Positions 1 to 5,380 of a stretch of 7,237 nt of DNA are shown piece by piece. The position numbers and the translations under genes are program-made. Source of the DNA: an uncultured Chthonomonas sp. Its GTDB lineage: Bacteria; Armatimonadota; Chthonomonadetes; Chthonomonadales; CAJBBX01. The DNA lies in NCBI GenBank assembly GCA_903886985.1, contig CAISOI010000302.1, positions 1 through 7,237 on the forward strand, in the 5' to 3' direction. The notes beneath the pieces were generated by a model. It was not told the DNA's origin and searched no databases. It saw only the letters and a list, made by a program, of their open reading frames with translations. The stretch's first letter is position 1, and each line of letters begins with the position of its first letter.

Positions 1-6
1 AGGGCC

Positions 7-342
7 CTACAAGGCCATCGAAACCCGAAGCCGGTTAGATACCTCTGTCATGTCTCTATCGGTCATTTTGCCGATTGTGTAGACAATTAGAGTTGGCTGT
101 AATGTTACAACTACTGGCTTAAAGGCTGTTGGAAACCTCAGACCGCTTTCCCTCCAGTCCTGAAGCAAATAGTCCATCGAATCTCTAACATTTAGATTTG
201 TTGTTAGTGAAGCAAGGATCACATCGGGTTGCGCGGAATGGTAAATCTCGTCACTTACAACAACTGCGGGGCGAGCCTTTGTAGTCGATAGATCGGTGTA
301 AGGAAATGTGACCAGGACAATGTCACCTCTACGGAACGTCAT
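7..342 (-). CDS. PemK/MazF-family toxin (endoribonuclease) of a type II toxin-antitoxin pair
   Basis: A 111-residue protein, the usual length of the PemK/MazF family. These toxins are cytosolic ribonucleases that cut mRNA at short sites and are held inactive by a partner antitoxin. Visible family marks are the opening RGDIVLVTFP (residues 5-14), KARPAVVVS (22-30) with the conserved Arg24-Pro25, and SLTTN (45-49), where MazF proteins carry a catalytic Thr/Ser. The rest is the expected alternation of strands with a C-terminal helix. The ATG at 342 is chosen because the family normally starts a few residues before RGD and GGAAGAAG lies about 5 nt upstream. An in-frame start at 381 would add 13 residues that are also antitoxin coding sequence. 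The gene begins inside the last codons of the antitoxin gene (14-nt overlap), so translation is probably coupled. It looks intact, with no missing key residue. RNase activity and the cut site are inferred from the family. Confidence 0.92.
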   Translation of the reverse strand: MTFRRGDIVLVTFPYTDLSTTKARPAVVVSDEIYHSAQPDVILASLTTNLNVRDSMDYLLQDWRESGLRFPTAFKPVVVTLQPTLIVYTIGKMTDRDMTEVSNRLRVSMAL

Positions 343-580
343 ACAACTTCTTCCAATCATCATAGACGGCATCGTCTGCATTATCCCAAACTTGCGCTAG
401 GGAAGGTTGGCTCATTGCAGCCCAAATCCGTCTATCGTCAGATCCACTGAGTGTATATAACAGGTCCAGTGCCTTCTCGATCACAGCATCCTGAGAATCA
501 CCCGTTTCTGTAACGAGCGCATCCAATTTCTCTGCACGATCTTTCGAAAGGTGTACGACCCTGTCTTCAACTATTATCAT
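329..580 (-). CDS. Ribbon-helix-helix-like antitoxin partner of the PemK/MazF toxin
   Basis: An 83-residue acidic protein encoded directly before the toxin. Residues 1-12 (a short strand, MIIVEDRVVHLS) followed by two predicted helices (about 13-26 and 29-44) resemble a CopG/RHH DNA-binding fold. The tail, WDNADDAVYDDW (65-76), matches the aromatic/acidic motif that RHH-type antitoxins insert into MazF-like toxins. The start is set at 580 because a perfect GGAGG lies 5 nt upstream. The alternative ATG at 592 overlaps that Shine-Dalgarno sequence and would add only four residues. Known role of such proteins: they neutralise the toxin and repress their own promoter as a complex. Autoregulation here is an inference, supported only by the compact leader with a candidate -10 at 608-613. 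The assignment rests on the tail motif plus position. The exact antitoxin subfamily is uncertain. Confidence 0.87.
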   Translation of the reverse strand: MIIVEDRVVHLSKDRAEKLDALVTETGDSQDAVIEKALDLLYTLSGSDDRRIWAAMSQPSLAQVWDNADDAVYDDWKKLYDVP

Positions 581-592
581 AGGATCCTCCAT
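578..592 (-). promoter_or_regulatory. Ribosome binding site of the antitoxin gene that decides its start
   Basis: Read on the minus strand this is ATGGAGGATCCTATG. GGAGG is a full Shine-Dalgarno core placed 5 nt before the ATG at 580. The upstream ATG (592) overlaps the GGAGG and has no such site of its own, so 580 is the better start. Confidence 0.75.
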
Positions 593-595
593 GAA

Positions 596-652
596 TGGCT
601 GATTTTTATTTTACCGTAGTTTTGCGCGTGAGTGCGGTTTGATTGGCTGATT
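596..652. repeat. Pair of 9-bp direct repeats (TGGCTGATT) upstream of the antitoxin
   Basis: Exact copies lie at 596-604 and 644-652, 48 bp apart start to start, flanking the candidate -10. RHH antitoxins bind short repeated half-sites in their own promoters, so these could be operator elements. The spacing is wide for one dimer pair and nine bases may recur by chance. Confidence 0.3.
608..613 (-). promoter_or_regulatory. Candidate -10 element of the toxin-antitoxin operon
   Basis: The minus strand reads TAAAAT, five of six matches to TATAAT, 27 nt before the antitoxin ATG. This would give a short leader of about 20 nt that still contains the GGAGG. No convincing -35 hexamer is found 16-18 nt upstream, so an activator-dependent or extended promoter, or chance, remains possible. 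It lies between the two TGGCTGATT repeats. Confidence 0.33.
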
Positions 653-743
653 GTTAAGTGATTCAAAAACGACGCCTACGATAGACCTTAGCTTGTTGCC
701 GACCATGGTCATACATATTAAAGTGTAATGCAAATCTAATGGA

Positions 744-2963
744 TCAGTATTTCAGCCTTATCACTTCGTGAATGTCGTTTATCGTGGCTTGTGCGGACGT
801 CTTTGACCAATTGAGAACCGTTGATTTGCTCCATGCGCTCGCACCTTTCAGGGTCTTCTTTGAATAGATCTTTACCCGAAAGATGGGCGCATCCTCCGAC
901 AATCCCGGCAATATGTACGGTCGGTTGGTCGCCGGGGTGGACTGTGGCAGAGCATTGTAAGCGACAAAATGGATGCGAAGCGTTCTGGTTGTGGTATCGT
1001 CGGTCACCACTGCTTCGACATTTGCTGGTGCCTCAATGCTTACAGGAAAGTCCGAACTTAGATACCTGAGTACATTGGCGAAGAGTTTGCGCACTTCCGT
1101 TACATGGTGATCCGAAGCGACTGCGTAATCCGGCGATCCTGCGAAGGTAACTACTCGGCCCTTCTTTAGCGTGTTCACCAGTATCGCGGGTCCGACAGAT
1201 TGATCGGCGCTCATCGGCCAATCTGTGCCTTCCAGTCCCTTAAGTTGTCGCGTTGTTCGGCTCGGTATCAACAGCTGCGACCAAAGAGCTCGCAGGAGAT
1301 AGTATTCGACAGCTGGTCCCTTCACGAGAAACGGCCAGTTGTATGGAATGTTCCCTTGAACACTTGGAATTGCTGTTTGGGAGAAATCACCCTTCTTCAA
1401 TTTCACAAATTGCATCCAATTGTCCGTTGAATCCAGTCGACGACTAACAATAGTACCCACAAGGTCCTCTAGCATCGAACGCTCTAATGGCTTTCCAATT
1501 TCATTGAACATTCCGGACTGTCCGGTAATTACTAAATTTCCACCGTGATTCACATAATCCGTAAACAGACTTACTTCATTTTTTGAGAGAATGCCTACAT
1601 TAGGCAGCAAGACGACGGGGTATTTCATTAGCGCCTTTAATGAGATAGATTCATCCAAAATAATGCCGTAAGGTAGATGCTCGTAAGCACAGGTCTTCTG
1701 AGCTCCCTCAAAACTCTGGAAATACTGACCCGAGTTTTCTTTGCCCATCCAGTCTCGAGAGCGGGAGCTGAAATAAATCCCGACTCTATTAAGTGGCGTT
1801 TGCCCAAATTCGGTTCGTTTTGCTTTCGCCTCTTGGAATGCCTTCCCAATCCGTTTGTAAGCCATGGCGTCGCGCTTGCCATCGAATCCAGTCTTATCCA
1901 CCATTGTCACAAATGCGCCATGTGCCAGCAGTGTAAAGAGCTCCCACCGGATATCGTTTAACGGGCGCGTGGTCTGATCGTGATACATTCGTACTCCACG
2001 CTGCATGGCAACTTGATAAGGTTTTCCGGGTGTAGCGGCCCGATAAAATTCGGCATTCAGCGCAACACCGAGAGCGCTAAATCCCCATTGCCCCGTTTCG
2101 CCCGTGTTGAAGTCCGCATTTGCTGCATGCATGACCGGCAATTGACCTACTTCAAACGAGAACGGAGGGTTGCCGTGATAGTTGAAATCTACCGTAGCTT
2201 TTGGATTAACTGCTTTGACGTATTTGTAGAGTTCCCGCTCGAAATTCATACTGGTCTTATATCGGAAGCTCAAGAAATCATCCCAATTCGAGTCCCACGA
2301 AACAGATCGTGGCATCGGGTGCCCATATCGTTCAGAAAAAAGCCGCTGGCAAGTATCACAAAAACAACCATAGGGAGGACCAAAACCCTGATCCACCATG
2401 TCGATGTGAAAGCCATCAATGCCGTAATCGAGCTGCTCCTTCAGAATCTTCTTCATCGCCCCGAGGTAGCCGGAGTTGAAACAGAACCTGCCTAGCGGCT
2501 TGCCATCCATTCCGCGCATCTCGAACTCTGGGTGCGCCTTCAGGTAGTTGCCTGCCTGCTGAACAACACAATACGCAAGAAGCGGTAGCTTGAATTTGCG
2601 AGCGGCGGTTACCGCCTCCCGCAACGGATCGCGGTTTTCAAACCCGGGTGGCTTGGGCAGTGTCTCGGAATTATAATATGCGAAATCCCCATCTCGTACC
2701 CATAGAACCAGATACTCCGAGTTAGCTTTCACCGCTTCGCGTACAATTTCGGCGCCATTAAATAGCCGAGCGTAGCGGGTGTCATTCGGGTCGCTGTAGC
2801 CAAACTGAGCTCCTGTCGGGCCGACTTCCATCCCGACTAACGACCTCTCATACCACGGCTTCTGAGCGTCAGTGGATGATTGAATGAGCCCCAACAAGAA
2901 TAGCAGAGAGATTATCGAGAATAGCTTTTGCAGACACATTGAATTGACGGTTCGTTTGCTCAT
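744..2963 (-). CDS. Secreted GHL6/GH42-like glycoside hydrolase
   Basis: A 739-residue exported protein, probably a carbohydrate-active enzyme. Residues 1-33 form a Sec signal peptide: Lys/Arg start, hydrophobic core LFSIISLLFLLGLI (14-27), and a likely cut after TDA (31-33). Residues about 40-385 look like a TIM barrel of the 'hypothetical glycosyl hydrolase 6' (GHL6) type, with GIDGFHIDMVD (181-191) on a barrel strand. This is followed at once by GCFCDTC (199-205) and RYGHPMP (212-218), a layout shared with GH42 beta-galactosidases. Residues about 390-490 resemble the flavodoxin-like beta-galactosidase trimerisation domain (VVLLPNVGILS at 450-460, HGGNLVITGQSG at 473-484). About 500-739 are beta-rich. 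Asp188, Asp191 and Glu289 (in TGETG) are acidic residues to consider as catalytic; none is proven. The substrate is unknown. The ATG at 2963 follows the preceding gene's TAA by 3 nt and has no Shine-Dalgarno sequence, so translation is probably coupled. No residues appear to be missing. Confidence 0.82.
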   Translation of the reverse strand: MSKRTVNSMCLQKLFSIISLLFLLGLIQSSTDAQKPWYERSLVGMEVGPTGAQFGYSDPNDTRYARLFNGAEIVREAVKANSEYLVLWVRDGDFAYYNSETLPKPPGFENRDPLREAVTAARKFKLPLLAYCVVQQAGNYLKAHPEFEMRGMDGKPLGRFCFNSGYLGAMKKILKEQLDYGIDGFHIDMVDQGFGPPYGCFCDTCQRLFSERYGHPMPRSVSWDSNWDDFLSFRYKTSMNFERELYKYVKAVNPKATVDFNYHGNPPFSFEVGQLPVMHAANADFNTGETGQWGFSALGVALNAEFYRAATPGKPYQVAMQRGVRMYHDQTTRPLNDIRWELFTLLAHGAFVTMVDKTGFDGKRDAMAYKRIGKAFQEAKAKRTEFGQTPLNRVGIYFSSRSRDWMGKENSGQYFQSFEGAQKTCAYEHLPYGIILDESISLKALMKYPVVLLPNVGILSKNEVSLFTDYVNHGGNLVITGQSGMFNEIGKPLERSMLEDLVGTIVSRRLDSTDNWMQFVKLKKGDFSQTAIPSVQGNIPYNWPFLVKGPAVEYYLLRALWSQLLIPSRTTRQLKGLEGTDWPMSADQSVGPAILVNTLKKGRVVTFAGSPDYAVASDHHVTEVRKLFANVLRYLSSDFPVSIEAPANVEAVVTDDTTTRTLRIHFVAYNALPQSTPATNRPYILPGLSEDAPIFRVKIYSKKTLKGASAWSKSTVLNWSKTSAQATINDIHEVIRLKY

Positions 2964-2966
2964 CTG

Positions 2967-3590
2967 TTAGTTGTATCGATTGGTAGTGGACATAAATGTG
3001 TGGACCGTCTCTGGCAATTCGCGCAAAGTGACCGCACCATTTGGCACCGATGTTGTTCCGAACACGTTGACGGATCCAATCATTGTGATCACGTCGAATT
3101 CACCAAGAGTGTGATCCAAATATATGAATGCGATGTTTGTATAATGATCCTCCAATTCCTGACCGAAACCTGGGATAAAGACCGTGACCCCGACCTTCGG
3201 TCCACATGGTTCCACGAGAACTCTTACATCTTCGGCTCTTATTGTGATGCCATTGAATGTGATGTCACCCGCTTCTCGTCGACGGCGAAAGGCAATCACT
3301 TCCCATCGCGGAAGTTGTGGAGCCGCCGCGCATAGGCTTTGAACTTTAGGTAGAGCCTCTCTCATGCCGTCGGCACTAATAATGAATTCACGCTTGTTGC
3401 CCCGCTTTGGGCCAAATTCAAACGTAAGGTATGGGTGAACTTTGTTCATCGCTTCCGAGAGCATGGCGAATGTGGATTCCATATCGATCTCCAAGTTAAA
3501 GAGTCGATCTTCGTTCTTGAGAAACCAATTCCAGAATGTTGCTTCGGGCGTAGAGGTGGGCTTTCCGGATCCAAAGTTAAATAGCGGCAT
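2967..3590 (-). CDS. Conserved-looking cytosolic protein of unknown function
   Basis: A 207-residue protein with no signal peptide or membrane segment, so probably cytosolic, although the genes on both sides encode exported proteins. I cannot assign a named family. Features that look conserved are FWNWFLKNEDRLF (19-31), the strand-turn-strand FEFGPKRGNKREFIISADG (57-75) and APQLPRWEVIAFRRR (90-104). From memory, similar WF / ISADG / W-x-x-x-AF-R patterns occur in uncharacterised bacterial proteins, but I could not check this. The C-terminal half is mostly beta strands. The start is set at the ATG at 3590. An in-frame TTG at 3647 would add 19 residues and sits 23 nt after the previous stop, but neither start has a good ribosome site. 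Its stop is 3 nt before the glycosidase ATG, so the two are almost certainly co-transcribed. It could be an accessory or immunity-type partner of the upstream secreted protein; that is speculation from gene order. Confidence 0.78.
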   Translation of the reverse strand: MPLFNFGSGKPTSTPEATFWNWFLKNEDRLFNLEIDMESTFAMLSEAMNKVHPYLTFEFGPKRGNKREFIISADGMREALPKVQSLCAAAPQLPRWEVIAFRRRREAGDITFNGITIRAEDVRVLVEPCGPKVGVTVFIPGFGQELEDHYTNIAFIYLDHTLGEFDVITMIGSVNVFGTTSVPNGAVTLRELPETVHTFMSTTNRYN

Positions 3591-3670
3591 ATGTGCTTGA
3601 TCTCGCAGTCTTGAAGCAATATTTAGTGATCCATCCGAATGAACCAAGTCCGATGCGTCTTGGGCACAAT

Positions 3671-5101
3671 CTATTTGATCTTGTTCACAACAAGCTTCCC
3701 ATTCACAATTGCCGCTGAGGAGTTCGATTTAATGTGCACATATTCACCATTCGGTGCCTCAATGACAACCTCAGACCCGGGACCTACAACAAGTTTTGTC
3801 CCTGCTGTAAGGGTAGTAAGCCCACCATAGACATACTTATGAATAGAACCATCTGGATACACCCAACTCACTCCCTTTGGGTTTGTAATACCGTGAAGTT
3901 CGGCTTTACCATTCCCAGCTATTGCAGGATTTGCATTCGCAGTTGTGCCAGGCTGAAGTGTATAGGTAAAGAGCGCAACTCTTCCCATATTAGACTCTTG
4001 CACTATCGCTAAGGTTTTCGCAGTGGATGGTCCCATCTTGAATCGATACGTACAACTGTTAAAGACCGGGGTTGGATATTGCTGACCAGGTGTTGCGGCC
4101 ATTCTTCCTCCGCCGCGCAAAACCCCTGAGCGCAGCCCCTTGCCATCGCCATTATCAGATTCTTGACCAATTCCATACGACTCATACCAACATTGAAAAG
4201 AAGGGTCCGTCCTAAGCCAAGGGTTTGACGCCGTGACATTCACATTCATTTTGAGCGTAAACGTGTCACCCACTCTAATTTCCGCAGGAGGCGAGCCGAA
4301 ATCGGAAGTACCGTTAAACTTAATCAATGGACCACTATTGTCATAGCTTGTAGTCTCATAATTGACTCTCATAGAATTCAAAGCTAATGTCGTCCGCGGG
4401 CTAGATACATGTTGGGGATCTGCTACTCCACCGTCGCTAACCCATACCGGTCCTGATTTGCGAGGAGCAACATTCAAAACATTCTTCGTGTCTAAGGGTG
4501 AATTACCAGAAGGTAATGAACCTCTGGAGCCACCTGTCTTATCCGGATTAGATGTACCTGGTTTTGGAGGTGACGGCTTATCAATCTCAAAACTTGAGGG
4601 GATTTCAGTAGGCAACATTCCGTTATCGGTTATCGGTATAAGTTTGCCGTTGCTATCAATTTTTGCGGGAACTAGCTTTTCAGGTGTGTTATCAATAATA
4701 AATATCTGCCCATTAGCCCCAATATATCCACTTGCTGGACTTTGAGATTTTGAATCTCCGTGACGCGTATAATACCCGCTGAATGTTCCTTTGCTGGGAC
4801 TGTAAGAACCCTTGTAAGTGTTGACAAGTTGATCTCCGGTATTGTAAATTTCCAATCCCTTAACTTGGTAAAGGGCACCCTTTTTTACAAAGTGCATAAA
4901 TATGGTTAGGTCCACACCACTTGGGGACACCTTGTGATAGAAATACCATTCTGCGATTACATTCTCTTGTGCCAATTCTTTGGGGACTATTGCAGGAGAC
5001 ACAAATCTAACATTGGAACCAGCCCGGGATTGGGCCGTTTGACTCAATATTGCAGTCAGGGTCACCAGAAACATCATTGTTTTCGTAAGATTGCCTAACA
5101 T
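3671..5101 (-). CDS. Secreted multi-domain beta-rich protein of unknown function
   Basis: A 476-residue exported protein that I do not recognise. The ATG at 5101 is chosen because AGGA lies 5 nt upstream and because it puts a clean signal peptide at the N-terminus: Lys7, core MMFLVTLTAIL (9-19), likely cut after SRA (25-27). An in-frame ATG (5134) and TTG (5170) lie further out with no ribosome site. Residues about 30-170 form an N-terminal domain rich in Gly, Ser and Tyr. Residues about 174-202 are a Pro/Gly/Ser linker (KPSPPKPGTSNPDKTGG). About 257-385 are a probable beta-sandwich with two cysteines (304 and 350) that could form a disulfide. About 388-476 are a hydrophobic/Gly alternating region ending in KLVVNKIK. 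There is no LPXTG, lipobox or membrane anchor, so it is probably periplasmic or released. It is the first gene of the presumed three-gene operon. One sampled line (4681-4740) is only 40% G+C, lower than the glycosidase. Confidence 0.8.
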   Translation of the reverse strand: MLGNLTKTMMFLVTLTAILSQTAQSRAGSNVRFVSPAIVPKELAQENVIAEWYFYHKVSPSGVDLTIFMHFVKKGALYQVKGLEIYNTGDQLVNTYKGSYSPSKGTFSGYYTRHGDSKSQSPASGYIGANGQIFIIDNTPEKLVPAKIDSNGKLIPITDNGMLPTEIPSSFEIDKPSPPKPGTSNPDKTGGSRGSLPSGNSPLDTKNVLNVAPRKSGPVWVSDGGVADPQHVSSPRTTLALNSMRVNYETTSYDNSGPLIKFNGTSDFGSPPAEIRVGDTFTLKMNVNVTASNPWLRTDPSFQCWYESYGIGQESDNGDGKGLRSGVLRGGGRMAATPGQQYPTPVFNSCTYRFKMGPSTAKTLAIVQESNMGRVALFTYTLQPGTTANANPAIAGNGKAELHGITNPKGVSWVYPDGSIHKYVYGGLTTLTAGTKLVVGPGSEVVIEAPNGEYVHIKSNSSAAIVNGKLVVNKIK

Positions 5102-5103
5102 AA

Positions 5104-5113
5104 CTTTCCTACT
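5104..5113 (-). promoter_or_regulatory. Ribosome binding site that decides the secreted protein's start
   Basis: The minus strand reads AGTAGGAAAGTTATG, with AGGA 5 nt before the ATG at 5101. The competing ATG (5134) and TTG (5170) lack any purine-rich site, and only the 5101 start gives a signal peptide of normal length. Confidence 0.6.
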
Positions 5114-5232
5114 TTCTCGTTTAAAAGAAGCCATGAAACTTGCCGGCTTAGAAGAAGAAGATCTGTTCAAATTGTGCCAGAACTAATTGGCATCATTGTT
5201 AACAAAATAAGTACTTCGACCGCGTTGGGTTC

Positions 5233-5254
5233 TCCTTCATTTAGGAATGAAGGA
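5233..5254. repeat. Perfect 9-bp inverted repeat overlapping the candidate -10
   Basis: TCCTTCATT, a four-base centre TAGG, then AATGAAGGA. The arms are perfect complements with a 13-bp centre-to-centre spacing, about one helical turn. No T-run follows on either strand, so it does not look like a terminator. Its overlap with the candidate -10 (5238-5243) suggests an operator for a dimeric repressor. An RNA hairpin is the alternative. Confidence 0.55.
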
Positions 5255-5266
5255 CGGAATGGTCAA
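5238..5266 (-). promoter_or_regulatory. Candidate promoter of the three-gene operon
   Basis: On the minus strand TTGACC (5266-5261, five of six to TTGACA) is followed after 17 nt by TAAATG (5243-5238, only three of six to TATAAT). The spacing is ideal and the -35 good, but the -10 is weak. Transcription would start near 5230 and give a leader of about 130 nt. The -10 lies inside the inverted repeat at 5233-5254, which would suit repression. Confidence 0.35.
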
Positions 5267-5325
5267 TGGTTAGCAAGTGGGTGTGATATGGTGGATAAAC
5301 AGAAAGGCTCAGAGACCTACGGCCC

Positions 5326-5359
5326 AAAAAACGAAATTGAGGCTTCAGGTTTGAAGCCT
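5326..5359 (-). terminator. Probable intrinsic terminator of the multicopper oxidase gene
   Basis: On the minus strand AGGCTTCA (5359-5352) pairs perfectly with TGAAGCCT (5347-5340) across a 4-nt loop (AACC). It is followed by CAATTTCG and then six T (5331-5326). It begins 21 nt after the oxidase stop codon. The stem is solid; the T-run is displaced by about 8 nt, so termination may be imperfect. Confidence 0.6.
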
Positions 5360-5380
5360 TAGTTCCGTAAGAGGGTTTAA

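Larger units (their letters stand above)
593..743. other. Intergenic region between the glycosidase and the antitoxin gene
   Basis: This 151-nt stretch holds no credible gene on either strand. It contains the candidate -10 of the toxin-antitoxin operon, two direct copies of TGGCTGATT (596-604 and 644-652) and a perfect 10-bp palindrome GACCATGGTC (701-710). I found no hairpin-plus-T-run terminator after the glycosidase stop, so read-through into the toxin-antitoxin genes cannot be excluded. Confidence 0.7.
5102..5325. other. Intergenic/leader region upstream of the three-gene operon
   Basis: This stretch of about 220 nt lies between the oxidase terminator and the secreted-protein start. It contains a candidate promoter (5238-5266), an inverted repeat (5233-5254) and a leader of roughly 130 nt with a GAA triplet run (5151-5159). 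A plus-strand frame of 62 codons (5174-5362) runs through the promoter, the inverted repeat and the terminator hairpin, and is not credible as a gene. Confidence 0.55.

Noticed and set aside
343..381. Longer toxin N-terminus starting at 381
   Set aside because: The extra 13 residues are not typical of PemK/MazF proteins, and the start at 342 has GGAAGAAG just upstream.
701..710. Palindrome GACCATGGTC as a terminator of the glycosidase
   Set aside because: It has no loop and no following T-run on the minus strand, so it cannot act as an intrinsic terminator.
1980..2495. 171-codon plus-strand open frame
   Set aside because: It lies wholly opposite the glycosidase barrel domain, whose motifs are clear, and its own translation is Cys/Arg-rich with no family signature. 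It is a shadow frame.
4622..4636. Short tandem TTATCGG repeat
   Set aside because: Two copies inside a coding region (Pro-Ile-Thr-Asp-Asn codons); too short and in frame with normal coding sequence to be meaningful.
4362..4745. 127-codon plus-strand open frame
   Set aside because: It is antisense to the linker and adjacent regions of the secreted protein. The Pro/Gly/Ser codons of that linker keep the opposite strand free of stops.
5102..5170. Longer N-terminus of the secreted protein (starts at 5134 or 5170)
   Set aside because: The added residues are Ser/Lys-rich, lack a ribosome site, and would push the signal peptide far from the N-terminus. The start at 5101 has AGGA at the right distance.
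5174..5362. 62-codon plus-strand open frame in the intergenic region
   Set aside because: It crosses the inverted repeat, the candidate promoter and the terminator hairpin, has no ribosome site and no recognisable motif.
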